Positions 38,018-47,150 of a stretch of DNA of 64,000 nt are shown here, piece after piece (position 1 is the first letter of the stretch; every line of letters starts with the position of its first letter). This DNA is from an uncultured Cryomorphaceae bacterium. GTDB lineage: Bacteria; Bacteroidota; Bacteroidia; Flavobacteriales; Schleiferiaceae. Position numbers and translations under genes: made by a program. The DNA lies in NCBI GenBank assembly GCA_937120475.1, contig CAKZJV010000007.1:1566068-1630067 (forward strand), read 5' to 3'. The notes below the pieces were generated by a model, which worked only from the letters and a program-made list of their open reading frames with translations, did not search any database and had not been told where the DNA came from.

Positions 38018-40258
38018 ATGAAGATTTTAAGACTGCTGCTGATTACAGCGGGATGTCCGCTCCTGGCCTGGAGCCAGATCACCGGTACAGTGAACGGACT
38101 GGACAATGGGAAAACATTCCCCCTGGCCGGTGCCAATGTATTTTGGGACGGTACCGAAACCGGAACCACCACCGATCAGGACGGAAAGTATGAGCTGCCC
38201 AAGGTAAACGGTCATAACACCCTCACAGTAAGCTTTGTGGGCTATCAAACCCAATCTAAAATTGTGATTTCCCGTAAAGGAACCATGGATTTTACCCTTA
38301 AACCGGGAGTGGAGCTGGAAGGAGCCGAGGTAGTTGGAAAGGTGGATGCCACCAAGGTGGACGTTACCAAAGCTAACCTTTCGTATAAGATCGATGACAA
38401 GGAGCTCCGCAAAGCGGCCTGTTGCAACCTTAGCGAAAGCTTTGAAACCAACGCATCCGTGGATGTTTCCTTTACCGATGCCGTTACGGGCACCCGGCAA
38501 ATTGAAATGCTGGGGCTGGCCGGAAAGTATGCGCTCATCCAGAGGGAGAATATCCCCTTTGCCCGCGGGCTTAACGCCAATACCGGCCTCACCTATATTC
38601 CCGGGCCCTTTGTGGAAAGCATTCAGTTAACCAAGGGTTTGAGCTCAGTGCTTAATGGTTATGAGAGCATTACCGGGCAAATTAACGTGGAGTTTTACAA
38701 GCCGGAAACGGCACCGAAACTGTACGTAAATGCTTTTGCAAACCAGGGAAGCCGTGCGGAGCTAAACGTACTGTCGGCTTTACCGGTTAACGATCGTTTA
38801 TCTACGGCCGTGCTGGCCCATGCCAGTAACATCGGCATCCCCCAGGACGTTAACAACGATGGTTTTGCGGATATGCCTACGGGCAGCCAGCTTAATTTCA
38901 TGAATCGCTGGCATTTTGAAAATAACGGTGACGGTTGGGAAGGTCAAATCGGTATATCGGCCATACAAAGCCGTAAGGTGAGTGGCCAGATAGACTATAT
39001 AGAAAGTGATGCTCCGGCTGACTCCCTTTGGGGTTACGAATCCGAAGGAAGAAGGGTGGAACTTTTTGGAAAAACGGGTTACATTTTTGAAAACCATCCT
39101 TTTCGGAGTTTTGGAATCATTTACGACCTGAGCTACCAGGACCACAACGGTCGTTTCGGGAGGCGATTTCACTATGGAGAACAACAAAGTGCCTATTTGA
39201 ACACTATTTTCCAGGACATTATCGGCACCACCGCCCATGAATACCGCACGGGTTTTTCTTTTCAGATAGACCGGGTAACGGATCGCCTGAGCACTCAGAA
39301 CCTGGAAGAACCTTTATACAATATGGAGCGTACCGAAGCCGTGCCCGGAGCCTATTTTGAATATGCTTTTGAGCCCAGCCCACGCTTTACTTTGGTGGCC
39401 GGTATCAGGAGTGATTACAACAGTTACTTTGAGGAGTTATATGTAACGCCCCGCCTGAACGTACGCTACTCCGTTTCTGATAATACCACTTTTCGGTTGG
39501 GGGGTGGCCGTGGACAACGCACGGCCAATGTAATGATCGAAAACCTGAACCTTTTGGCGTCTTCACGTATCATGAATTTCCAGGCACTGGCGATACTGCC
39601 GGAAGTAGCCTGGAATACGGGAGCCAGCATCGTTCAGGACGTAAATATTGGTAACCGTAAAATGAGCTTTACGGTAGATGCTTTTTATACCTGGTTTGAT
39701 AATAAAGTAGTGGCGGATATGGACCTTGACCCCAACACAGCCTACCTCATCAGCAGCCGGGGTAGCCGATCACTGAGTTTGCTGGCTCAGGTTGATTACG
39801 AAATTGTAAAAAACCTGGACATCCGGTTGGCTTATAAATACCTGGATGCCCAGGACCAGTTTTTGGGTGGTTTGCGCCAGAGCTACCTCATTCCCCGGCA
39901 CCGTGCTTTTGTGAACCTAGCCTACCAAACGGCTAAGCAGTGGAAGTTTGATGCTACTTTAAATTGGTTTGGTGCTAAACGTTTACCTATAACGGAAAGC
40001 AGTCCGCAGCAATTCCAGCGGGAGAGCGAATCACCCGGCTTTTTTACCGTAAATAGCCAGGTAAACAAAGCTTTTAAAAACGGACTGGAAGTTTTTGTGG
40101 GTGTGGACAACCTGTTGAACTTCCGCCAGGACGATCCGATTATAAATGCTGACAACCCGTATGCCCCCTACTTTGATACCAACTTCACCTGGGGGCCTAT
40201 TTTCGGGCGGAACATTTACGTGGGTTTGTACTATACTTTGCCGGATAAGAAAGAATAG
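38018..40258 (+). CDS. TonB-dependent receptor of the HYC_CC_PP/HMA unit
   Basis: A 746-residue receptor. A signal peptide (to WSQ) is followed by a carboxypeptidase-like domain (FPLAGANVFWDGTETGTTTD), a plug with the group-specific ELRKAACCNLSESFETNASV segment, LLGLAGKYALIQ-type strand, and NGYESITGQINVEF, then the barrel. The paired cysteines in the plug and the HMA partner suggest soft-metal, probably copper, transport rather than siderophore uptake. The barrel ends in YTLPDKKE rather than a terminal aromatic residue, which is unusual. A strong terminator follows. Confidence 0.87.
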   Translation: MKILRLLLITAGCPLLAWSQITGTVNGLDNGKTFPLAGANVFWDGTETGTTTDQDGKYELPKVNGHNTLTVSFVGYQTQSKIVISRKGTMDFTLKPGVELEGAEVVGKVDATKVDVTKANLSYKIDDKELRKAACCNLSESFETNASVDVSFTDAVTGTRQIEMLGLAGKYALIQRENIPFARGLNANTGLTYIPGPFVESIQLTKGLSSVLNGYESITGQINVEFYKPETAPKLYVNAFANQGSRAELNVLSALPVNDRLSTAVLAHASNIGIPQDVNNDGFADMPTGSQLNFMNRWHFENNGDGWEGQIGISAIQSRKVSGQIDYIESDAPADSLWGYESEGRRVELFGKTGYIFENHPFRSFGIIYDLSYQDHNGRFGRRFHYGEQQSAYLNTIFQDIIGTTAHEYRTGFSFQIDRVTDRLSTQNLEEPLYNMERTEAVPGAYFEYAFEPSPRFTLVAGIRSDYNSYFEELYVTPRLNVRYSVSDNTTFRLGGGRGQRTANVMIENLNLLASSRIMNFQALAILPEVAWNTGASIVQDVNIGNRKMSFTVDAFYTWFDNKVVADMDLDPNTAYLISSRGSRSLSLLAQVDYEIVKNLDIRLAYKYLDAQDQFLGGLRQSYLIPRHRAFVNLAYQTAKQWKFDATLNWFGAKRLPITESSPQQFQRESESPGFFTVNSQVNKAFKNGLEVFVGVDNLLNFRQDDPIINADNPYAPYFDTNFTWGPIFGRNIYVGLYYTLPDKKE

Positions 40259-40264
40259 ATGTTA

Positions 40265-40298
40265 TTAAAAAGGCCCCGTAATTACGGGGCCTTTTTAA
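40265..40298. terminator. Strong bidirectional terminator
   Basis: A perfect palindrome of 17 bp per arm (core AAAAAGGCCCCGTAA / TTACGGGGCCTTTTT) between convergent genes. The distal arm overlaps the stop of the downstream minus-strand gene. Confidence 0.92.
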
Positions 40299-41332
40299 TT
40301 TTCCTCTTCGTAAAACAACTTATAGTATTTCCGGCCACCGTCATCGGTGCCCTTCTCGATCATCTGGCGATTGCCATGAATATACACGTGAAAGTTCTTG
40401 TCCAGTTTCAGCACACTCTTAAAGATGCGTGACTTCTTTTTCACCGCTTCGGGCGCAATGTTGAAAGATTCATTGAGTTGCATATTGTTACGGTCGTTCT
40501 CCTCGGTGTAAGCCTTAAAACGGTCGATGGCCTCATCATCCTGGAAAACCTTTTGATTGAAGTCATCGTAATCAAAGGCTTCAGACTCCTTGAAGTAGTC
40601 CAACGAGCGGTTTAAAAGATCAATGCTATCCTCACGTTCCAAGGGCCGCTCCCCTTCCAGGTCTTTTTCAATAAAGTTTTTGGTGAGTGATAACAATGAA
40701 CTGGTTTTTTGGTATTCGGTGGAACGGGGTGTGATCTTTAAAAAATCATCGAACCAAAACTTGGCTTCGTCTCCTTTATTGAGATTATCCACCGCTAAAA
40801 CCTGGTAACCGTCTTCCTCTTCTTCGTTAAAAATCAGGCAGGCCTTATCCACTTTAAAGGGACTGATGCCCGAATAGCTGAACAGGTCAATGATTCCCTC
40901 CTGCTCTTCCGTAAAAAAGAACGGCTGCTTCTTCTCCGATTTAAAAAGACCGATGGCATCGGCCGTAACGGAGCCAAAAGTGAGCTTGGTGAAATGCACC
41001 ACAAACAATTCACCGGACTTGATATTGGGGTGTTGTGAGTGCTCGTACAACAATTTAGCCAAGGCTGCGGAACGTTCTTCAAAAGTTTTGTTATCACCAA
41101 AAACCGAACGACAAATACTAAACACATTGTTGAGCTCCAACTCGGCCGGGTGGGTAAAACGGTAAAATTCAGGGGTTTTAAAAGCGGAATAGAGGTAATT
41201 CCAAAGTTGCTTTTCGGTATTGGCATCCATGCCCGAAGGCTGGATACTCAGTTGCAAGGGGTCTTCCTTTAAACGGTTTCCCACGTAATGCACCATCACC
41301 GACTGGATGGAACTCAGCGTATTGTCAAACAT
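40295..41332 (-). CDS. Nucleoid-associated protein, NdpA/YejK family
   Basis: A 345-residue protein with the family pattern: MVHYVGNRLKEDPLQLS near the start, a central FVVHFTKLTFGSVTADAIGLFK and LIFNEEEEDGYQVLAVD strand pair, WFDDFLKI, and the C-terminal FKSVLKLDKNFHVYIHG region. E. coli YejK binds the nucleoid. Its role in Bacteroidota is unclear. The stop overlaps the shared terminator by four bases. Confidence 0.85.
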   Translation of the reverse strand: MFDNTLSSIQSVMVHYVGNRLKEDPLQLSIQPSGMDANTEKQLWNYLYSAFKTPEFYRFTHPAELELNNVFSICRSVFGDNKTFEERSAALAKLLYEHSQHPNIKSGELFVVHFTKLTFGSVTADAIGLFKSEKKQPFFFTEEQEGIIDLFSYSGISPFKVDKACLIFNEEEEDGYQVLAVDNLNKGDEAKFWFDDFLKITPRSTEYQKTSSLLSLTKNFIEKDLEGERPLEREDSIDLLNRSLDYFKESEAFDYDDFNQKVFQDDEAIDRFKAYTEENDRNNMQLNESFNIAPEAVKKKSRIFKSVLKLDKNFHVYIHGNRQMIEKGTDDGGRKYYKLFYEEEN

Positions 41333-41398
41333 ATCCGCACTTTATTAAGGTGCCGGCAAATATCAGCAAACGGCAATGGAAAACCTTGAAAAGCACCC

Positions 41399-41707
41399 TT
41401 ACAATTTCCTTTGCAGACTCATCCAGCCACCACCGTTGTACACCTCAAAACCCGCAGACTTCAGTATGCCTTTAGCCATACCACTACGCATACCGGACGC
41501 ACAACATGTAATAACCACCTTGTCCTTATCCAGTTTCTTTAAACCCGTAGAAAGCTCATTCAAGGGAATGTTCTGGGAGCTTTTAATGTGGCCTTGGTTA
41601 AACTCAGCGGGCGTGCGCACATCTACAATCTGAGCTCCGTTTTTTACCAGGTCGCTATACTTCACCTTGGGTCCAAAACCAAGCATTTGCCTGAAGCTTC
41701 CGAACAT
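41399..41707 (-). CDS. Single-domain rhodanese (sulfurtransferase)
   Basis: A 102-residue rhodanese-like domain. VDVRTPAEFNQGHI is the first signature, and the active cysteine is in ITCCASGMRSG. It transfers sulfane sulfur from a persulfide on that cysteine. It lies two bases after the next rhodanese gene in the same direction; the two are about 45% alike, so this is a local duplication. Substrates may be thiosulfate or polysulfide. Confidence 0.9.
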   Translation of the reverse strand: MFGSFRQMLGFGPKVKYSDLVKNGAQIVDVRTPAEFNQGHIKSSQNIPLNELSTGLKKLDKDKVVITCCASGMRSGMAKGILKSAGFEVYNGGGWMSLQRKL

Positions 41708-41709
41708 AC

Positions 41710-41988
41710 CTACGCCTTCTGCATCTGATCCACCTCTACCCAGCCACCACCGTTATAGCACTCAATGCCCTGTTGCGAAAGCATTTGGGTAGCCATACCG
41801 CTGCGGTTTCCGGAAGCACAACAAAGTATCAGGGGCTGTTCCAGGGATTTAACCTCCTCCATACGGTCGTTCAGTTCCTGCAGGGGAATATTTTTGGAAT
41901 CCGCTACATGACCTTCCAGGTATTCGCCCTGGGTACGCACATCCACTATGGTTCCCTGCTTGTTTTTTACAATTTCTTCAACGTTCAT
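41710..41988 (-). CDS. Single-domain rhodanese (sulfurtransferase), paralogue
   Basis: A 92-residue domain with VDVRTQGEYLEGHV and active site LILCCASGNRSG. The CCASGxRSG loop is shared with the neighbouring copy. It stands between a TauE/SafE-type permease (66 bp upstream) and the second rhodanese, which forms a compact sulfur-handling unit. Confidence 0.9.
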   Translation of the reverse strand: MNVEEIVKNKQGTIVDVRTQGEYLEGHVADSKNIPLQELNDRMEEVKSLEQPLILCCASGNRSGMATQMLSQQGIECYNGGGWVEVDQMQKA

Positions 41989-42054
41989 AATATTTGGGGT
42001 ATTTAATTTCTAATTAAGGAGTACTAATGCCTGAAGGCTTTTAACGCAACCGTT

Positions 42055-42852
42055 TTACAAAAGTCCGCTTTCACGGAGAATCATGAAAATGGCCATAATC
42101 ATTAAAAAATATCCAAAGCCTTTTTTTAGCCGTGAGCCATCCACAATTTTACCCAAAAACATTCCAAGAAATATACCCGCACTGGCGATGGCTGAAAGGG
42201 TGATTAAAAAAGGCCAGTCAATATCCAGGTTTTGCACGTCACCAATAAAGCCGATAAGAGATTTCACCGCGATAATGACCAGGGATGTAGCTACCGCCTT
42301 TTTCATGGGAAGCCCTACCAATAGTACCAAGGCAGGGATGATTAAAAAGCCTCCGCCAGCTCCTACAAAGCCCGTAACTGCGCCAACTACTATACCTTCA
42401 ATGATGATCAGTAAAAAATTGGGGGATGACTTCTCCCCCACCGCACTTTTGGGTTTGCCTGAACGCACCATCTTTACTGCTGCCCAAAGCATCACCACCG
42501 CAAAAAATACCAAAATAAAGGTGTCGCGGCTCACGGTAAAATCACCAACGGTGAAGAATACACGGGGCAGATTAGGCATTAAAAAACGCCTTACCAGGTA
42601 AACGGCTACCAGTGCCGGAGCGGCAAAATAGGCGGCCGTTTTCAGGTCGGCCTGCCCTCTTACTATAAAGCGGGTAGCTCCTACTGCGGACGAAATGCCC
42701 ACTATAAATAAAGAGTAAGCCGTAGCTAAAATGGCGTTAAGGCCAAAGAAATACACCAACAGGGGAACGGTAAGTATAGAGCCTCCGCTACCGATAAGCC
42801 CCAGGGAAAGACCAATGATGCTGGCGAGGATGTATCCGATTATTTCGAGCAT
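42055..42852 (-). CDS. TauE/SafE family sulfite/anion exporter
   Basis: A 265-residue membrane protein with eight hydrophobic segments in two inverted halves. GLIGSGGSILTVPLLVY near the N-terminus and AVTGFVGAGGGFLIIPALVLL near residue 155 are the duplicated family motifs. It probably exports sulfite or another sulfur anion. With the two rhodaneses downstream it forms a sulfur detoxification or transfer operon. Confidence 0.9.
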   Translation of the reverse strand: MLEIIGYILASIIGLSLGLIGSGGSILTVPLLVYFFGLNAILATAYSLFIVGISSAVGATRFIVRGQADLKTAAYFAAPALVAVYLVRRFLMPNLPRVFFTVGDFTVSRDTFILVFFAVVMLWAAVKMVRSGKPKSAVGEKSSPNFLLIIIEGIVVGAVTGFVGAGGGFLIIPALVLLVGLPMKKAVATSLVIIAVKSLIGFIGDVQNLDIDWPFLITLSAIASAGIFLGMFLGKIVDGSRLKKGFGYFLMIMAIFMILRESGLL

Positions 42853-43249
42853 TATACTTTACCGCAATTGTAATCCAGTATTCAAAGATGCTGAAAAGCA
42901 GCGAGCTGCTACCTTATTCCCTTGCGAAAGGATGATTTCACCGTCCGTGAACCCTCCATTACACCAACCTTCAACAATTTTTGAGGTAAGCCTGGCAGTG
43001 ATCAGGTTCAACGGTTTCCTTTATTTCTGCGGCTCAAAGTTACTATTTCCCGTTGCTTCAACCGCAAAGCCCCGCCTGTGGGCGGGGCTTTGTAAAGTTT
43101 GGTTAACTGGCGATTATCCAAAGGGAAGGGTAACCGTCAACTTGGTGAATTAAAGTTGGATAGACTTTGAGTTCCGGCCTAAAGTTTAGTGTAAAGGGTG
43201 GCTTAAATTGAGCCAAGGGCACTGGTAAGCGATTAAGCGGAAAGCTAGC
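42853..43249. other. Intergenic region with one strong hairpin
   Basis: About 400 bp with no convincing gene. A 12-bp perfect stem with a TGTG loop at 43065-43092 (CAAAGCCCCGCC / GGCGGGGCTTTG) stands out. It is about 160 bp past the GNAT stop on the minus strand and may end the O-acetylation operon. Its T-run is short. The rest holds the promoter of the TauE-type gene, not resolved. Confidence 0.55.
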
Positions 43250-43747
43250 TCATTTTCTGATCCAACGGATTTTCACGGCCGATAGCTCCGCACTTTCCAA
43301 ACGGGTTCCCGGTAGCACTTGAAAACCTTGCTGCAGGTAAAATGGCAGTGGCGAATGGTAAGGCTCACCATTTTGTTTAGTAAAGCCTTCTTTATCAATT
43401 ACCCATCCGTTGAGGAGGTTTTCCTCCTGCCGCGCAAAGTTCAAAAGGTTTTTCCCTACCCCATTCCCCTGAAAATCGGTATGCATCAGGATAGCAAACC
43501 AAGGCTCCCCTTCACGCTCAAAAACAGGCATCCAGCCCACCAATTGATCTTTGTTTATGGCCAGGTAATGCCTTATATCCCCTAGCCTGGAAAGGTATTC
43601 GTCAAACTCCTTTGGTTTGGAATAGCTCAACGTAGCGGGATACACGGAATTCCATATCTCTATAATCCGCAGCTTGTGCTCAGCCGATAAGTCGGTGGTT
43701 TTTTTAAACTGGATGGAGAAATTAGTATAGGCCATCGCCCAAAACAT
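43250..43747 (-). CDS. GNAT family N-acetyltransferase
   Basis: A 165-residue protein. The acetyl-CoA motif is DFQGNGVGKNLLNFAR (residues 90-105), preceded by the beta-4 strand AILMHT. The substrate is unknown. The start codon is directly adjacent to the stop of the AlgJ-like gene, so it is the third gene of the O-acetylation unit; a shared role is possible but not proven. Confidence 0.85.
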   Translation of the reverse strand: MFWAMAYTNFSIQFKKTTDLSAEHKLRIIEIWNSVYPATLSYSKPKEFDEYLSRLGDIRHYLAINKDQLVGWMPVFEREGEPWFAILMHTDFQGNGVGKNLLNFARQEENLLNGWVIDKEGFTKQNGEPYHSPLPFYLQQGFQVLPGTRLESAELSAVKIRWIRK

Positions 43748-44833
43748 TTAGTTGGAAACAGCGGGTAAACCGCTGACGTATAAATCGAGCTTGCGCTCCA
43801 CTACCTGTTGAATAACCAAGTCCGGTTGTTCCTGCCGGATCAGTTCTTCATCCAGGGCATAACCGGAAATAAAAACGGATTCACCGAAAGATTCTTTTAA
43901 AAATCGCCTGAGGTCAGGCCCGAAGGAATCGTGCCACACCAGCACTTTTAGTTCGTTAACGTTACTTTTATAACGTACCCGACCCCGGCCGAGCTGTTCC
44001 GTTTTCCGGGCGCGGGGCTCTTTCATCTCCAACACCGGCTGCCGCTCGGTTTCCGGGATATCCAGCAAGCGGTTTAAGCCACCCTGCCGGTTTACCTGCC
44101 GCACTTTAAGATCGCTAAGCTCAATGAGCTCCAGTTGAGGAAACTGCCGTTGCAGTTCCTGCATGAGGGCTACGTAACCCCAGTAGGCACCCCAACCGTT
44201 CCAATGGCTATCGCTTTTGTAATACAGCAGGCTATCGCTATGTTGGGCGTATAGTTCACCCATATCCACCACCGGCATTTGCACCGCACCGGCAGCAGCC
44301 ACAAATTGATGGAGCAAAGTGGGCTGTTGCTGTGTAATCGGCAAATATTCACCGTAAACGCTGTGTTTATTGCGGGCAATGGCAATGTAATACGGGGCAT
44401 TCAGACCTTGCATCTGATGCTGCAAGGTAGTAAGGTTTTGTTTCAGCTTATTTACTTCATCATCGCTGAGTTTCAGAATTCCCTTGGACTCGCGGATGGA
44501 GTTGGAGTGAATGTCGCCCAGAAACATCCAGCCTTCGGTACCGTGCACCACCTTACGCGGCAAGGGCTCGGCCCCCATACAATTTTGCAAGGCGGCATAG
44601 GTTTTAAAAACAGCCGACTTAAAGGGATAATGATCACGGTAGTAACCGGCATATTCCTGCAGCAGGCGGGGCACCTCATCGGTAAGCGCATTGTTCTTAT
44701 TCCACTGTGGCCGTTCTTTAAGCTGACGGTTTTCGGAATCAGTATCATCCAAAAAAACACCGCTTACCAATGAAAAGAAACCCAGGGCCATGGCCGCTAT
44801 AAAGAGGAACGGTATGATATTGATCTGCTTCAT
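43748..44833 (-). CDS. AlgJ/AlgX-like SGNH acyltransferase (DHHW group)
   Basis: A 361-residue protein with an N-terminal signal anchor. The beginning SENRQLKERPQWN and the later YKSDSHWNGWGAYWGYVAL and VWHDSFGPDLRRFL segments are the signatures of periplasmic alginate-type O-acetyltransferases, where the His-Trp and Asp-Ser elements form the active site. It works with the MBOAT membrane protein encoded immediately upstream to acetylate an exported polysaccharide. The polymer is not known. Confidence 0.87.
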   Translation of the reverse strand: MKQINIIPFLFIAAMALGFFSLVSGVFLDDTDSENRQLKERPQWNKNNALTDEVPRLLQEYAGYYRDHYPFKSAVFKTYAALQNCMGAEPLPRKVVHGTEGWMFLGDIHSNSIRESKGILKLSDDEVNKLKQNLTTLQHQMQGLNAPYYIAIARNKHSVYGEYLPITQQQPTLLHQFVAAAGAVQMPVVDMGELYAQHSDSLLYYKSDSHWNGWGAYWGYVALMQELQRQFPQLELIELSDLKVRQVNRQGGLNRLLDIPETERQPVLEMKEPRARKTEQLGRGRVRYKSNVNELKVLVWHDSFGPDLRRFLKESFGESVFISGYALDEELIRQEQPDLVIQQVVERKLDLYVSGLPAVSN

Positions 44834-46243
44834 TTAAAAACGATAATAAATGAAGGGGTTGTAAGTATCCGCCCCCATATAAATCAGTGAAAGAATGAGC
44901 AGGCCGGTAATCCACACCGGGCGGATCATTTGCCAGGTGAGCAGGGCTCGCTGTGAAAAATGAGCTCTAAAAGGTATGGAGAACAAACTCGCTACCGCCA
45001 GGAAAAACCAGGTGCGCCCGGTGGCATGAAAAAAGTGCAGGTAACTATCTAAACCCTCATTACCGGGCGACCAACTGAACATCTTACCAAGGTACAGCCA
45101 GGCATCAGACACATCTTCAATGCGAAAGAAAACCCAGGCAGCCACTACTACCAAAAGGGTGTATAGGTGTTGAAGAGCTTTAGGAAGACGATCTAAAAGT
45201 TTACCCCACCAGCCGCGTTCCAGTATCATAAAAAGTCCGTGAAAGAGGCCCCACACCACAAAATTCCAACTGGCCCCGTGCCATAGGCCGGTTACAAAAA
45301 ACACCAATAGCAGGTTGAAATAGGTCCGGGCATTACCCCTGCGGTTACCGCCCAGGGAGATATATACGTAGTCGCGAAACCAGGTGGACAAGGTGATGTG
45401 CCACCTGCGCCAAAATTCGCGGATGTTGCGGGCGATGTAGGGAAAATTAAAGTTTTCCGGAAAGTGAAAACCGAGCATACGCCCTAAACCGATGGCCATA
45501 TCGGAATAGCCGGAAAAATCGAAATATATCTGGAAGGTATAGGCGATAATGCCCAACCAGGCGTAGGGTGTGGACAAATCGGCCGTGTTTTGCCGGAAAA
45601 TATCATCGGCTACCACCGCCATAGTATTGGCCACCAAAACCTTTTTGGCCAAACCGATAATGAAACGTTCCGCGCCTACCGTAAAGCCCGCCCACGAAAT
45701 GGCTTTTTCCCGCAACTGCTTCTGGATTTCCGCGTAGCGCACAATAGGCCCGGCCACCAGTTGCGGAAACATAGTTACGTAGGTGGCAAATTCAATAAAC
45801 CTCCGGCTGGCCTGCACCTTCCCGCGGTACACATCAATGGTGTAACTCATGGTTTGGAAGGTAAAAAAGCTCACCCCAATGGGTAAAAGTATCCTGGGCA
45901 ATTCTTGTATCCAGGCCGCCTCTGCGCCCAAAGCATGAAAAAGGTAACCCAGGTTATTGAAGGTAAAGTTGAAATACTTGAAAAAACCCAGTATGGCCAG
46001 GTTGCTACCAATGGAGAGCCAAAGCCCTAATTTCCTGCGGCCGCCTTGTACCAACCATCCACAACTGAAGTCTATTACGGCTGATAACAGCATAATGAGT
46101 ACAATGGCTCCTTCACCCCAGGCGTAAAACACCAGGCTGCTAAGGAAGAGTACCCAGTTTTTAAGCCGGCCTTTCGCCAGGTAAAACAGGGCCAGCACCA
46201 GGGGCAGAAAAAGAAAGAGAAATACCGTACTGCTGAATACCAT
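44834..46243 (-). CDS. MBOAT family O-acyltransferase (AlgI-like)
   Basis: A 469-residue polytopic membrane protein. Family motifs are YFDFSGYSDMAIGLGRMLGF, NFPYIARNIREFWRRWHITLS and LWHGASWNFVVWGLFHGL with the catalytic histidine. It passes acetyl groups across the inner membrane to the AlgJ-like partner, whose gene starts at the next base. The pair resembles alginate, cellulose and teichoic-type acetylation systems. Confidence 0.95.
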   Translation of the reverse strand: MVFSSTVFLFLFLPLVLALFYLAKGRLKNWVLFLSSLVFYAWGEGAIVLIMLLSAVIDFSCGWLVQGGRRKLGLWLSIGSNLAILGFFKYFNFTFNNLGYLFHALGAEAAWIQELPRILLPIGVSFFTFQTMSYTIDVYRGKVQASRRFIEFATYVTMFPQLVAGPIVRYAEIQKQLREKAISWAGFTVGAERFIIGLAKKVLVANTMAVVADDIFRQNTADLSTPYAWLGIIAYTFQIYFDFSGYSDMAIGLGRMLGFHFPENFNFPYIARNIREFWRRWHITLSTWFRDYVYISLGGNRRGNARTYFNLLLVFFVTGLWHGASWNFVVWGLFHGLFMILERGWWGKLLDRLPKALQHLYTLLVVVAAWVFFRIEDVSDAWLYLGKMFSWSPGNEGLDSYLHFFHATGRTWFFLAVASLFSIPFRAHFSQRALLTWQMIRPVWITGLLILSLIYMGADTYNPFIYYRF

Positions 46244-46318
46244 ATCGATCTACTGCCGGAATTCATTTTTCTGGCAACGGCCTAAAGTAATAAGAAATCC
46301 GGTGGGCCGGGGATATGC

Positions 46319-47101
46319 TTATTCTTCCATTACAATCTCAAAATCACCTTCCACTTTACCGGATAGCATATCCATTAGCTTATAGGTAAAGGTCACCTCT
46401 TTTTCAGCGGTAATTCTGCCACCCTCATTTACCAGCTTTACTTTACGGGGTGTATGTACAATGGTGGTGTACTCTGCGTCTCCCATTAGCGTCATTAAAA
46501 ACTTCATGGAAGGGTCTTCTAAATCCTGGGGACTTATCACTTCTACGCTACGACTGAATGTTCGGTTGCGCCACGTGTAAGTAGTATTGGTTTGTGTATT
46601 CATACCACCCATGAGCTTACCCGTTCTTTCCGCACTTTTTTCATTCATGGCTTCGTTGGCAAAACTCAGGAAGCCATTAAGATTTTCCATATCGGAAAAG
46701 GTGTATTCCATGCCTTGATGTACATAGCCCTTGCTTTTACCACCTCGCATAAAGCCGGTCATATTCTCCATGTACTTGCGGTTATTGCCATAATTGACCA
46801 GGCTATCGGGGGCACCCTCGGCCAGGTTGTAGGTAGAGTCGATTTCATCCGGAAAATCTTCCCATACTTTTTCGATGGCTTTTTTACGGATGGCCTCCTC
46901 ACTGGTGTCACCGGTAGAATCCATTTTAGCCGTCATGGAAGTTATTTCCGTGGCCATTTTCACCATGCCCGGAATTACATCGCTGTATATCCGGTATTCC
47001 CCCGATCCATCTTCATTCAGGTGAATTTCTTCGGTTATATTATCGCAGGAAAACAAAAAGAAAGATGCCACGGCCAGCACCAAAAAGCGGATGGTTCGCA
47101 T
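46319..47101 (-). CDS. Lipoprotein of unknown function
   Basis: A 260-residue lipoprotein (lipobox FFLFSCDN). The mature part begins EEIHLNEDGSGEYRIYSDV, a pattern common in Bacteroidota lipoproteins of unknown role, and continues with an acidic, helical middle and a beta-rich end (VTFTYKLMDMLSGKVEGDF). No enzyme motif is seen. It is in line with the MtfA-like and MBOAT genes but separated by 49 and 75 bp. Confidence 0.8.
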   Translation of the reverse strand: MRTIRFLVLAVASFFLFSCDNITEEIHLNEDGSGEYRIYSDVIPGMVKMATEITSMTAKMDSTGDTSEEAIRKKAIEKVWEDFPDEIDSTYNLAEGAPDSLVNYGNNRKYMENMTGFMRGGKSKGYVHQGMEYTFSDMENLNGFLSFANEAMNEKSAERTGKLMGGMNTQTNTTYTWRNRTFSRSVEVISPQDLEDPSMKFLMTLMGDAEYTTIVHTPRKVKLVNEGGRITAEKEVTFTYKLMDMLSGKVEGDFEIVMEE

Positions 47102-47150
47102 AGGTTTTAATTTTGGTCTAAAGTAAGAAATCAGGCTTTGACGGGGTCAG

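Noticed and set aside
42853-43249. Plus-strand frame across the TauE upstream region
   Set aside because: It overlaps the start of the exporter gene antisense and then runs through intergenic DNA including the hairpin; no motif.
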